DNA of 37,862 nt from Bdellovibrionales bacterium (GTDB lineage Bacteria > Bdellovibrionota > UBA1018 > JADZFF01), in contig JADZFF010000110.1 in the NCBI GenBank assembly GCA_020850015.1, positions 1-37,862 on the forward strand, written 5' to 3'. Position 1 is the first letter of the stretch. Each line of letters opens with the position of its first letter. A model generated the notes under the pieces. It did not search any database. It was not told where the DNA came from and saw only the letters and a list, made by a program, of their open reading frames with translations. Below, one piece after another: positions 5,985 to 14,372 of this stretch. Position numbers and translations under genes: made by a program.

Positions 5985-8167
5985 GGGGCGCTTGGAAGGG
6001 CATCGTCGGCGCCTTCGTGTTCACGCTCCTGGTGTACGGGATGCGCTTCGGCGGGGAATGGCTGGGCGGCGCATTCGAGATCCCGGTCTCGCTGTCCCCC
6101 CTTGACGAGGGGTACACCTGGAACGCCGATCTGAGTGGGCTACCCGAAGGGCCGTATCTCGCGAGCTTCGGGCACCTGACGCGGCCCTGCGAGGTTCTGC
6201 TCGACGGCCGCGTGATGGACGCAACGAAGACGGCCGGAATCCCCTTCCGCACGGGTTCCAATCTCAGCGCGCCTTTCGCCGTCGGCCCCGCCGGGGGAGC
6301 GGGGGTGCTGCGCCCCCGCGAGCTCAGCATCCGCTGCGAGCGCGCCTATGTCGCGGATCGGCCCCGCACGGTGCCAAACTCGAGGATCTTGGTGCTGCCT
6401 TATCGAATCGGAGTGCTGGTGCGAGCCGTGCGCGAGCTGAGCCATTTCACCCTGGGTCCGCTCCTGAGCGTGTTCCTCGTGGTGACCTTCGGGCTCCAGT
6501 TCCTGGCCTGGAACCGCGACCGCGGCGCGCTGCGGGGGGTGAAACTCTCCCGGCTCACCGACCTCACGCGCAGCTGGCCCTTGTTGGCATTCTCGGTCTC
6601 TGGCCTCATGCACGGGCTGATCAGCGCCGATATCGGCTACTATTTCCTCAGCGAGGAGGTTTCGCCCTATCTCTACGTCTTCAGCAGGAACTTCCTGAAC
6701 TTCTCGCTTCTGGCCCTGGCGGCGGGCCACACCGCGCGCGCTCGCCCCATTCACGCGTTGATGGGGGCGAGCGTGGCGAGCGGGCTCATCGGCTGGGGGC
6801 TGCTCACCTGGGGCGACAAGCCACTGCTCGTGAAAATGTTCGCTTACCAGATGTACTTCTATACGCTTTCCACCGGAGTCGCGGCCGGGTTCTTGTTCCT
6901 GAGGCCGCGTACGCTGGAGTCCACGCGCCTGATGCAGAGCCTCGTGGGAGGCTGGTTGCTTCTGCAGATCCCGACGGTGATCTTCTGGTTCAGCGGAGTT
7001 CGCATCCTCCAGGTATCAGCGGTGCAGGGAATGATCACGGTCTCGACCGTGATCCTGATCCTGATGCGGTACCGCGAACTCGCGCGTCAGGAGCGGGTGG
7101 AGGCGGGCACGGCCCGGATCCTGGGGGCCATCGAGTCCGGATCGGACATCAAGTCGCTCCTGATCCAGATCTCGTCCATGACCGCCCGTGAGGTGCATTA
7201 CCGGCGTGTATCGGCCTACCTCGATGCCTTCGTGCTCGGGGGGCACGATCGCCCGGGCGAAGTCTTTCTGCGGGTCATGGAACAGGGTTACAGGAAGGAC
7301 ACGGTCCGCGACGGACGGGTTTCCTTCGGCGAGGGCAGGGGCGGAGTGATGCATCAGGCCCTCGTGAGCGGGGAGGTCGCGGCAGGCAAGGGCGAGCGGG
7401 ATGGGGCAGGGTACATGGTGGTGCCGATCGGGAAACACGCCTGCATCAACCTCTCCGACGAGACCGCGGTGGACGATCTGCGCCTGCAGGAGAGCCGCGA
7501 CGTGGTGATGCGCCTCGTTCCCGCGCTGCGCGTGCTTGAGGACCGCCTCGCGAGCACCGCGATCCGCCAGGGCATGGCGCTCGAGCGGATCCGCTCGGCC
7601 CGCGGCGACGGGCGCTGGGAATGCGAGGTCGGGGCCGTGTTCGCCGACGTGAACGACTACAGCGTGCTCACGGAACGATTCGGAGCGCCCTTCGTGGATT
7701 TCCTGACCACGGTCTATTTTCCAGCGCTCGTGAAGGCGGTGAGCCGGTGGGCCGTTCCCGAGTTCGTGCGTGGGGATGAGCTCTACCTCGTTTCGATCGG
7801 CGACCTGCTTCCTGAAGGGGTGTCTGTGCGAGCGGCCGCGCTCGAGGCCGTGCGCGCCGTGCGCTCATTCTCCGAGCGCGAAGGCGCCACCTTGTGCGGC
7901 GATCACGGATTCCCGGCACTGACGCTTTCCATTGGCGCGAACTCGGGGCTGGCCTGGCTCGTGTGCGATCCGATCAAGGTGCGCACCGCCGGACGCGTGG
8001 TGAACGACGCCAAGCGCCTGCAGGAGGCCGCGCCCTCCGGAGGGATCCTCGTGCACGCGGAGGGATTCGCGCTCCCGGATCTCCAGGGCTTCGACGCCGG
8101 GGCGCCGCGCTCCGTGCTCGTGAAGAAGAACTGCATCCCGGCCAGGCCGGTGAAGCTCGCCGCGTGA
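5981..8167 (+). CDS. Membrane sensor with C-terminal class III adenylate/guanylate cyclase domain
   Basis: The 728-residue protein has an N-terminal membrane segment and an extracytoplasmic region to about residue 150. Five or six further hydrophobic helices follow (about 155-365), in the style of 7TM-7TMR sensors. Next come a GAF-like region (about 380-520) and a class III nucleotide cyclase domain (about 548-725). In that domain FADVNDYS gives the first metal-binding aspartate (Asp556), VRGDELYL the second (Asp599), and VVNDAKRLQ the Asn675/Arg679 pair used in catalysis. It should make cAMP or cGMP in response to an envelope signal; substrate choice cannot be read with confidence. It starts with GTG overlapping the previous gene's stop, so the two form an operon. 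Confidence 0.85.
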   Translation: MRGAWKGIVGAFVFTLLVYGMRFGGEWLGGAFEIPVSLSPLDEGYTWNADLSGLPEGPYLASFGHLTRPCEVLLDGRVMDATKTAGIPFRTGSNLSAPFAVGPAGGAGVLRPRELSIRCERAYVADRPRTVPNSRILVLPYRIGVLVRAVRELSHFTLGPLLSVFLVVTFGLQFLAWNRDRGALRGVKLSRLTDLTRSWPLLAFSVSGLMHGLISADIGYYFLSEEVSPYLYVFSRNFLNFSLLALAAGHTARARPIHALMGASVASGLIGWGLLTWGDKPLLVKMFAYQMYFYTLSTGVAAGFLFLRPRTLESTRLMQSLVGGWLLLQIPTVIFWFSGVRILQVSAVQGMITVSTVILILMRYRELARQERVEAGTARILGAIESGSDIKSLLIQISSMTAREVHYRRVSAYLDAFVLGGHDRPGEVFLRVMEQGYRKDTVRDGRVSFGEGRGGVMHQALVSGEVAAGKGERDGAGYMVVPIGKHACINLSDETAVDDLRLQESRDVVMRLVPALRVLEDRLASTAIRQGMALERIRSARGDGRWECEVGAVFADVNDYSVLTERFGAPFVDFLTTVYFPALVKAVSRWAVPEFVRGDELYLVSIGDLLPEGVSVRAAALEAVRAVRSFSEREGATLCGDHGFPALTLSIGANSGLAWLVCDPIKVRTAGRVVNDAKRLQEAAPSGGILVHAEGFALPDLQGFDAGAPRSVLVKKNCIPARPVKLAA

Positions 8168-8218
8168 ACCGGCAGTTCAGCGCAGGCTGGGCCCCGCGTC
8201 GCAAGGGGCGTCTGAAAT

Positions 8219-8485
8219 TCAACGCGCGGGAGCGGCGGAGCCAGCGCGGCGCTCGGGGGGAACGGGCGCGGGCGCGTTCGGGTCGGGCTTCCTGCAGTTC
8301 GGCGCGGGTTCATGGCCGTCTTTGAAGCAGGTTTGGTCCGCGTCGTCCTTCGCGAGAAGGCAGCAGAGCTCGCCCATTTTCGTGTAACACCAGCGTGCGC
8401 AGGTTGGGCTGCCCTTGCCGACTGGGATCTCATCGGCGGCAGACATCGGAAGCAGAACTGAGGCGAGCAGGGCTAACCAAGGCAT
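8219..8485 (-). CDS. Small secreted cysteine-containing protein
   Basis: The 88-residue ORF has a hydrophobic N-terminal leader (MPWLALLASVLLPMSAA) that looks like a signal peptide. A core with six cysteines (TCARWCY, ELCCLL, QTCF, NCR) could form disulfides in the periplasm, and the tail is rich in proline and alanine. No family is recognised. No good ribosome-binding site is visible, which lowers confidence. It lies between two plus-strand operons, convergent with the cyclase gene. Confidence 0.55.
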   Translation of the reverse strand: MPWLALLASVLLPMSAADEIPVGKGSPTCARWCYTKMGELCCLLAKDDADQTCFKDGHEPAPNCRKPDPNAPAPVPPERRAGSAAPAR

Positions 8486-8559
8486 CCTGAGCCCAGTGTC
8501 GCAAACGCCACTCGAAGTGACCAGTGGCCGCGATTCCCTGCCTCAGCTAAGGTGATTTC

Positions 8560-9168
8560 ATGTTGTCGCTCAGATTTTGGCCCGCGCCGGCGGCCGTCGT
8601 ATTGATGGCGATGGGTCTGAACACGGCATGGGGCGGACCGGTGGAGCTTCAGGTCACGGGTGATGCCGAGGTGGGGCCGAAATCCCACTCTCTCAACCTG
8701 CGCGGGGGCATGGCCTCAGTCGTGGGCGAGGGCTCACGGCCGGAGATGTGCCTCGACGTGGCGCCCTGGCGCGCCTTTTCCTTCGAGGCCTGCGGCAACG
8801 GCTCGACCGTCCTGCACAGCGACCCGAACCCGACCGTGATGCACGTGCGGGGGAAGCTGCTGTTCACGACTTGGAATCAGCGCCCCGGCTGGCTTCAACT
8901 CATGGCGACAGTGGGTTTCGCGGAGCTTCAGGTCGGGGCGGACTCCCCGGGCTTCCACTTCACGTCGACGGGGCCGGAGGGTGTGGAGACGGCGGGGCCG
9001 GAGGCCGGGATGTCGGCGCGCTGGCTCGTGCCGCTCAAGGATTCGGGATTCGAGGCCGTGGTGGAGGCCAATGTCTCCCTGGCCTACCTGCCGCATGCAC
9101 CTGAACTCGTGAAGCCTCAGAGCGGGTTGCAGCCCTCGGTGGAGCTCACCGTGGGCATCGGGTTCTAG
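8560..9168 (+). CDS. Secreted protein of unknown function, possible small beta-barrel
   Basis: The 202-residue protein begins with a signal peptide ending near NTAWGG. The mature part has many short alternating beta-like stretches and ends in VELTVGIGF; a terminal phenylalanine is typical of outer-membrane barrels. No known domain is recognised. AAGGTGA seven bases upstream supports the ATG. Only two bases separate it from the next gene, so it leads a likely three-gene operon with the SpoIID-motif protein and BioY. Confidence 0.72.
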   Translation: MLSLRFWPAPAAVVLMAMGLNTAWGGPVELQVTGDAEVGPKSHSLNLRGGMASVVGEGSRPEMCLDVAPWRAFSFEACGNGSTVLHSDPNPTVMHVRGKLLFTTWNQRPGWLQLMATVGFAELQVGADSPGFHFTSTGPEGVETAGPEAGMSARWLVPLKDSGFEAVVEANVSLAYLPHAPELVKPQSGLQPSVELTVGIGF

Positions 9169-9170
9169 GG

Positions 9171-9509
9171 ATGTCGAAACGGATGACGGGAATATTCTCA
9201 GCGCTCTGCGCCGTCGCTGTTCCTGTCGGTGGCCCGCTCCAAGGCCGGGCTGAGTTCGTCGGCGTGCCTTCGGCGCTACGCATACTCGTGTTCCCTCACA
9301 TCGGGCCCTACGTTACGCCCCACGGGCGCCTATCCCAGTGGGCGGGTCCGCGACGTGGCGCTCAGGCTGGCGTCGGGCACGGCGTGGGCATGAGCCAGTG
9401 GGGGGCGCAGACTTTGGCCCTCCATCTGGGGTGGGAAGACCGAGAGATCCTGACTTTCTACTACTCGGGCGTGGAGATCGTGCCCGAGCGTGATATTCCC
9501 GGGGTATGA
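9171..9509 (+). CDS. Short SpoIID-motif secreted protein
   Basis: The 112-residue protein has an N-terminal signal-like segment and then the C-terminal signature of SpoIID/LytB proteins, GHGVGMSQWGAQ followed by ILTFYYSGVEI. SpoIID enzymes are lytic transglycosylases that act on denuded peptidoglycan, but full-length members are several hundred residues. Here only the final motif region is kept, and the segment carrying most of the enzyme domain is missing. It may be a remnant left by an in-frame deletion or a minimal protein with another role. It sits tightly in an operon (2-base gap before, ATGA overlap with bioY after), which argues that it is still translated. Confidence 0.7.
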   Translation: MSKRMTGIFSALCAVAVPVGGPLQGRAEFVGVPSALRILVFPHIGPYVTPHGRLSQWAGPRRGAQAGVGHGVGMSQWGAQTLALHLGWEDREILTFYYSGVEIVPERDIPGV

Positions 9510-10102
9510 CGCAATCCTCGCTGCAATCATCCCTGGTGTCACTGACGATCGACCGCCGCTACAGCGCGCCCGCCGTCGCTGAGGGCCTGGCGCTTCTCGG
9601 GGGTGTTGCGCTCCTGGCCGGGCTCGCGCAGATCCAGTTCCCGCTGCCCTTCTCGCCGGTCCCGATCACCGGTCAGACCTTTGGGGTGGCGCTGATCTCG
9701 CTCCTCTGGGGGCGCCGGGCCTATCGGGTGGTGGGCGCCTATCTTATTGTGGGCTTCCTGGGCGCTCCCGTTTTCGCGGGCGGGCTTTCGGGGCTCAGCT
9801 TTGGCCCGACCTTCGGGTACCTCGTGGGCATGATGGCCGCATCCGTGGCCGTGGGGCGTCTGGCCGAGCGAGGCGCCGCGCGGACCTTCTGGAGGGCGCT
9901 TGGAGCGGCTTACGTCGGCAGCGCGCTCATCTTCGCCTGCGGGCTCGTGGGCCTCTCGCAGTTCGTGAGCCTCGATCAGCTGCTCGTGGCGGGCTTGCTG
10001 CCCTTCTTGCCGGGCGATCTCTTGAAGAACGTCTTGGCCGCGGGATCAGCCTCGCGCGCCACTCGGCTCGGCGGCGGCTCCGGCACTTCCACGATCGCGT
10101 AG
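9506..10102 (+). CDS. bioY: BioY biotin transporter, substrate-binding S component
   Basis: The 198-residue membrane protein has about six hydrophobic helices and the BioY signature region: PLPFSPVPITGQTFGV, then the glycine-rich FLGAPVFAGG and GPTFGYLVGM segments, and LLPFLPGDLLKN near the end. BioY captures biotin, alone or with an ECF AT-A' module; no ECF ATPase genes are in the window. Its ATG overlaps the stop of the SpoIID-motif gene. Its last 127 bases overlap, tail to tail, the end of the LytM peptidase gene on the other strand. Confidence 0.92.
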   Translation: MTQSSLQSSLVSLTIDRRYSAPAVAEGLALLGGVALLAGLAQIQFPLPFSPVPITGQTFGVALISLLWGRRAYRVVGAYLIVGFLGAPVFAGGLSGLSFGPTFGYLVGMMAASVAVGRLAERGAARTFWRALGAAYVGSALIFACGLVGLSQFVSLDQLLVAGLLPFLPGDLLKNVLAAGSASRATRLGGGSGTSTIA

Positions 10103-10803
10103 GGCGCGGGCCCCAGCTTCTTCCGCGGATCGAGCGGCGTACCGCCGTCGCGGATCTCGAAGTGGGTGTGCGGTCCGGTGGACTTTCCCGTGCTTCCGAG
10201 CAGCGCGATCTTCTGCTGGCTCTTCACCTTCTGGCCAACGGCCACGAGGTTGCGCGTGTTGTGGGCGTAGAAGGTGGTGTGGCGGTCGTCGTGGCGGAGG
10301 ATCACCACGTTGCCGTAGCCGCTCATCTTGTTGTCCGAGTAGAGCACCACGCCGTCCGCGGCGGCAAGAATCGGCTCGCCCGTCTCGGCCGCGACGTCGA
10401 TGCCTTTGTGCATCTTGCCCCAGCGCGCGCCGTATTCCGAGCTGACCACTCCAGCGGCCGTGGGCCAGCGGTACTTTCCTTTGTAGGCGCTCACGGGCGG
10501 GGGCACGCGCTTGGGGGCGGGGCGCCCAGGTGCCGAGCTGGGGCCTCCCTCGATCACTCCAGTGTCGCGCAGCACGTCCAGGATATCCCCGTCGTCGAGG
10601 TTTCCGGAGTCATGGTACTTCATGAATTTCGCGGAGTACTTCCGGTACATCTCGAGCTTGGCCTTCGTCTCGGGCGAAAGCGGCACGGAGTCCACGATCT
10701 GGTTGAGCGTGGGATCCTGCGTGACCTGGAGAGTCTTCATCACGGAGGCGCAGCCGGTGGCCAGGAATACGATTCCAAACAGGAGGGTAGGGAGGTACCG
10801 CAT
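9976..10803 (-). CDS. M23/LytM-domain peptidase lipoprotein
   Basis: The 275-residue protein has a signal peptide with lipobox ATGC (Cys18), a helical/linker region, and an M23 domain at about 112-235. The zinc-site residues are complete: HKGID (His132, Asp136) and HTHFEI (His212, His214), with YAHN before them. It is expected to cleave peptidoglycan cross-bridges or to act as a NlpD/EnvC-type amidase activator; the intact metal site favours real endopeptidase activity. The C-terminal ~35 residues are a basic, low-complexity tail encoded opposite the bioY 3' end. It follows AlkC after 14 bases. Confidence 0.9.
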   Translation of the reverse strand: MRYLPTLLFGIVFLATGCASVMKTLQVTQDPTLNQIVDSVPLSPETKAKLEMYRKYSAKFMKYHDSGNLDDGDILDVLRDTGVIEGGPSSAPGRPAPKRVPPPVSAYKGKYRWPTAAGVVSSEYGARWGKMHKGIDVAAETGEPILAAADGVVLYSDNKMSGYGNVVILRHDDRHTTFYAHNTRNLVAVGQKVKSQQKIALLGSTGKSTGPHTHFEIRDGGTPLDPRKKLGPAPYAIVEVPEPPPSRVAREADPAAKTFFKRSPGKKGSKPATSS

Positions 10804-10817
10804 TGCAAAAGGGTACC

Positions 10818-11948
10818 CTAGCGGCCCAGGAGCATCCAGTCTTCGCCGGCCAGGATCCGGCCGTTAACCTGGATCTCCACGCGGTGCCGGCCGGGGTGGT
10901 AGGCGCGAACCGTTACGGGCTTCAGGCGGTGGTTTTTCTCGATGGGGAGATTCTGGCCCGGCGCGAGCGTCAGAGTTTTGAGCTTGAACACCTTGGGCGT
11001 GGTGTGGCCCCGCGCCTTCGCGTGATGAATCACGTAATCCACGATCAGCTTCTGAGGCTTCTTCGAGCGTGAGCGGAGCTCAAAGCGAAAGCCGAGCGAC
11101 TCGCCTACTGAGACACGCCTCTTCGAGAGCGTCAGACGAAGGGGCGCCAGGGCCGCGCGCCTGCGCGTGTCCACTCCGAGGAGCGCCAGGGCCTCGGGCC
11201 TGCCGGCCTTCACGAGAGTCCGCGCCGCGTGCTTCACGAGAGGGATCATCGTCGCGCGCTCAGTGGCGCTCGCTTCGCGGAGCCAGCGCTTCAATACGCG
11301 AAGGGTCACTTCCGGGTGATCCTTGCTGATGTCGTTCAGGTGGTTCGCCACGCTTCGGCGCACATACTCGGAGGAGTCGTGTTTCAGCCGATCGAGCAGG
11401 GGCAGCGTGGGCGAGGGATCTTTCACGAATGCCGGAATGCGTTCACCCCAGGGAAGCCGCGGGCGTGAGCCCTCCGAGACGAGCCGGCGAACATGCTCGT
11501 CCGAATCTCCGGCCCAAACGGCGAGAAGCCTGAGCGTGCGCTCCGGATGCCGGATCAGGAAGGGCCGAACGGCGAACTCGGCCGTGAAGCGGCGGGTGAG
11601 CGCGTGTAGCGCCCGCATCGCCGGCTCGAAATGCTCGGGGGCGAGCCCCTGCGTCTGCACCCATTCGGTATAGGGCCAGAGGTCGAAGCCCTTGAGGGTG
11701 CCTGCGTTCAATGACTTCAAGAGCACGCCGACGCCCCGGGGAAAGGGCTCGGGCAGGAGCCGCTGAAGCTCAGCGGCAACGAGCTTCACCCGATCCTTGA
11801 GCTCGAGCGGCGCCAGGTGGGGAGCCAGGGCGTGAAGGGAGGCCGAGTCGAACGGCGGATGCGCCTCGCGCAAGGCCGCGCCCATGCGGCTGAGAAGCTC
11901 GGGGCTGATCCAATGTTTGAAGGCGGTGGGTTTGTCGGGGTTGGACAT
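10818..11948 (-). CDS. alkC: AlkC-type DNA alkylation repair glycosylase (HEAT-like repeats plus Ig-like domain)
   Basis: The 376-residue protein is built of helical HEAT-like repeats (about 1-270), with the characteristic RRLVSEGSRPRLPWG and YVRRSVANHLNDISKD segments of the AlkC/AlkD family. A beta-rich C-terminal domain (about 275-376) fits the Ig-like domain found in one AlkC subfamily. Family members remove N3-alkylated purines from DNA without flipping the base. No strong ribosome-binding site precedes the ATG. It sits mid-way in a four-gene minus-strand run (USP, YhhN, AlkC, LytM). Confidence 0.86.
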   Translation of the reverse strand: MSNPDKPTAFKHWISPELLSRMGAALREAHPPFDSASLHALAPHLAPLELKDRVKLVAAELQRLLPEPFPRGVGVLLKSLNAGTLKGFDLWPYTEWVQTQGLAPEHFEPAMRALHALTRRFTAEFAVRPFLIRHPERTLRLLAVWAGDSDEHVRRLVSEGSRPRLPWGERIPAFVKDPSPTLPLLDRLKHDSSEYVRRSVANHLNDISKDHPEVTLRVLKRWLREASATERATMIPLVKHAARTLVKAGRPEALALLGVDTRRRAALAPLRLTLSKRRVSVGESLGFRFELRSRSKKPQKLIVDYVIHHAKARGHTTPKVFKLKTLTLAPGQNLPIEKNHRLKPVTVRAYHPGRHRVEIQVNGRILAGEDWMLLGR

Positions 11949-12025
11949 GGGCGCACGCTAGGCTGGCGGGTGGGCCGGCGGCAACCCGGATCTTGCTGCC
12001 GGCCCCACGTGGGACTGTTCGGCGT

Positions 12026-12667
12026 CTATGCGGCATTCGCGCGTTGAGCGCCCCAACCGATCCCGAAGTTTCCGAGGAAATAGGTGACAAGAATCACGGG
12101 GAGCGCCCCCGGAAGGGGATCGACGAATTTTCCCCAGGCGATCAGCGAGTCACTGAGCGTGAAGACCAGGGCGCCGAGATAGGCCAGCGGCGGCCAGGGG
12201 CCCACGAAAACGCTCGAGACCCCCATGGCGGTGATCGCGCCGATGTAGAGGATCACGGGCACTGTCAGGGCACCCAGGCGGGGGTAAAGGATGCCGGTCA
12301 GGATGCCTGAAACGGCGATCGGGATCAGCGCCAGCAGCCCGCGCGCGAAGGAAACACGGCGGCGGTTGCGGACAAAAAACAGGACATAGCAGAGGTGCGC
12401 CACGAGGAACGAAGCTAAGCCCTGCACGAAAAGAGCCTGCCGATCCAGGTGCAGGAAAACGTCGCCCGCGGCCGAACAGAGGAATCCGACAGCAAGGACA
12501 CGCGCCAGCGGCAATCGTGGGTTTTGCCAGTAGAAAGCCGCGAAGAGAAGCGCGGGGGTCGCCTTGAGCGCCGCGCCTGCGGGGTAGTGACCGATCAGTT
12601 GCAGCCCCAGGAAGGCGAGGGCGAAGACCCAGTACAGCAGGTACGTGGAGCGCGCGGTGAGATTCAT
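12026..12667 (-). CDS. YhhN/TMEM86-family membrane protein (lysoplasmalogenase-like)
   Basis: The 213-residue protein has about eight hydrophobic helices. The family pattern is visible in CSAAGDVFLHL, SFLVAHLCYVLFF and FTLSDSLIAWGKF, which hold the acidic residues thought to form the active site. TMEM86B hydrolyses the vinyl-ether bond of lysoplasmalogens; bacterial YhhN members are less well characterised. It lies 30 bases after the USP gene and 77 before alkC. Confidence 0.88.
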   Translation of the reverse strand: MNLTARSTYLLYWVFALAFLGLQLIGHYPAGAALKATPALLFAAFYWQNPRLPLARVLAVGFLCSAAGDVFLHLDRQALFVQGLASFLVAHLCYVLFFVRNRRRVSFARGLLALIPIAVSGILTGILYPRLGALTVPVILYIGAITAMGVSSVFVGPWPPLAYLGALVFTLSDSLIAWGKFVDPLPGALPVILVTYFLGNFGIGWGAQRANAA

Positions 12668-12697
12668 CCCGAAGGATTTATCACGGCGCTGGCACGA

Positions 12698-13690
12698 TCA
12701 GTAGAGATAGACTGCGGAGCCGCCCTTCGCGCGGGCGTGCCGGGGGGGGCGGGCGGGCGCCCCGCTCGCCCCCGAGCGGAACACCCAGACCGGACAGCTT
12801 GCCAGACGCGCCACCTGGCGAGCCGTTGATCCTAGAAGAAGCGCGGAGCCGGGCGTGCGCGTCGTGTTCAGGATGATCCGATCCGCCTTTTTCGCCGCGG
12901 CCGTTTTCACGATGGCCTCCGCGATCGAGCGATCCGTCGACCGCACGACGATCTCCGTCTCCACCCCGAGGCGCCGCGTGCTTTCCAGGTCCGAGCTCAG
13001 GTGGGCCTTGCGCGCCTTCAGCTCGTCCGGGTGGGCGGCGGGCGGGATGAAGCCGGGGGTGGCCACGGCCCAGCTGTGGTCGGTGGCCGCGTGGAAAGCC
13101 ACGAGATTCAAGCCGGCCGCGTGGGCGAGCCCGCCCGCGATGGGTGCGATGCGCCGGGCTCCTTCGGAGAGATCCGAGGCGAATAGGGCCAACCCCTGCG
13201 AGTGGGTTGGGGAAGGCTGGGAAGGCAGCACGAGCAGGGGAAGGGGCGCGCGGGAAAGTACCGCCTCGGCGAAGCTGCCCAGCATGAGCCTCTGAATGCC
13301 GCGGCGTCCGTGAGTCGACAGGGCAAGCAGGTCGAACTTCCCCGCGCGAGCCTGAGAGAGCAGAACCTCCACGGCCAAACGGCGGGTGCCCGTGGGGTTC
13401 GGGAGAATTTTCGGCGCCGCGAGCTTCAGGCTGGGGGCCGCTCGCTGCGCTGCCTTGCACCAACCCTGCATGGCCTTGCGCACCCCGGACAGATAGCTCT
13501 TTCGCCGGGCGCCGCTCCAAACGGCGGCCAGGGCGTCGATCTCGGCCGCAGCCAGCACCGTGACCGGCACAACGGTGCCCCGGATGCCTCGGAGCTGACG
13601 GGCCAGCGCGCGGGCCTGCTGCTCAGGGCCGACTTCAGGCGCGGAGAAGGGGTCGATGGACCAGAGGACGCGGGCGGAGGAGAGCTTCAT
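12698..13690 (-). CDS. Tandem universal stress protein (two UspA domains)
   Basis: The 330-residue protein has two UspA-like halves. The first (about 5-158) ends with STHGRRGIQRLMLGSFAEAV and a beta strand LPLLVLPS. The second (about 165-305) ends with NTTRTPGSALLLGSTARQV and CPVWVFRS. These glycine/serine loops form the nucleotide site in ATP-binding USPs, so ATP binding is plausible, especially in the first half. The extreme C-terminus is an unconserved Ala/Arg-rich tail. It is the probable first gene of the minus-strand operon running into YhhN and AlkC, divergent from the potassium channel gene. Confidence 0.88.
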   Translation of the reverse strand: MKLSSARVLWSIDPFSAPEVGPEQQARALARQLRGIRGTVVPVTVLAAAEIDALAAVWSGARRKSYLSGVRKAMQGWCKAAQRAAPSLKLAAPKILPNPTGTRRLAVEVLLSQARAGKFDLLALSTHGRRGIQRLMLGSFAEAVLSRAPLPLLVLPSQPSPTHSQGLALFASDLSEGARRIAPIAGGLAHAAGLNLVAFHAATDHSWAVATPGFIPPAAHPDELKARKAHLSSDLESTRRLGVETEIVVRSTDRSIAEAIVKTAAAKKADRIILNTTRTPGSALLLGSTARQVARLASCPVWVFRSGASGAPARPPRHARAKGGSAVYLY

Positions 13691-13832
13691 CTTTTTGGTT
13701 CAAAGCAGGGGATGTGCCAGCTGAGGCGCTCATTTACCCGGGGCCAGGCGGAAGCCTGAGACAGCTTGTCTCGGGGGCCGGGCGAAAGGACGCTTGGGGG
13801 GGCGCCACACAGCAGGGTATATTCCAGGCATT

Positions 13833-14297
13833 ATGAGGGTTGCCCGCCGCTTGATTCCCCGCTCCCTGCTTCATTCGCCGAGGTACCTGCGTCTGTTGTT
13901 TGGCGCTCTAGGGCGCCCGTTCCTTCTTTTCGTGGTGATCATGGGCAACGCGCTCTGGTTCGCCTTGAGCTACCTTTTTCTCAGCGTGGAACGTGGGGTG
14001 AACCCCCGGGTTCAACATTACGGCGATGCGCTCTGGTGGGGTCTGAGCACGCTCACCACCGTGGGCTATGGCGACATCACCCCCCAGACGGGAGCGGGGC
14101 GTCTGATCGGCGGGGCGCTCATGGTCACGGGTAACTTCTTCTTCCTGAGCGTGGGCGGCCTTCTGTTCTCGGCCCTGGCCGCCCAAACCGAGGAGGATAT
14201 TCAGCGCGAGCGTCACATCACCGAACGGGAGCTTCGGGAGGTCCTGGAAGAGATCCAGGCACTGAGGCGGGAAATCCGCGGGATGCCCAAGAGTTAA
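13833..14297 (+). CDS. Two-helix potassium channel (Ion_trans_2 type)
   Basis: Started at the ATG at 13833, the protein has 154 residues: a basic N-terminus, one membrane helix (VVIMGNALWFALSYLFL), a pore loop with the selectivity filter TTVGYGD, a second helix, and a C-terminal acidic/basic helix that looks like a coiled coil. This is the minimal K+ channel plan; no RCK or cyclic-nucleotide-binding domain follows. The ORF track start (TTG at 13794) adds 13 residues and is less likely. It is divergent from the USP gene and 75 bases ahead of the decarboxylase-family gene. Confidence 0.88.
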   Translation: MRVARRLIPRSLLHSPRYLRLLFGALGRPFLLFVVIMGNALWFALSYLFLSVERGVNPRVQHYGDALWWGLSTLTTVGYGDITPQTGAGRLIGGALMVTGNFFFLSVGGLLFSALAAQTEEDIQRERHITERELREVLEEIQALRREIRGMPKS

Positions 14298-14372
14298 TCG
14301 ATTCACGCGGTTCACAAGATCCAGGGAAAAGGGGGGGTGTTTTCCGGAAACGCCGGCGGTAGGATGCCTCCC

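Noticed and set aside
8190-8208. GCCCC/GGGGC hairpin after the cyclase gene as a terminator
   Set aside because: Five-base stem, no T-run on either strand; easily expected by chance in high-GC DNA.
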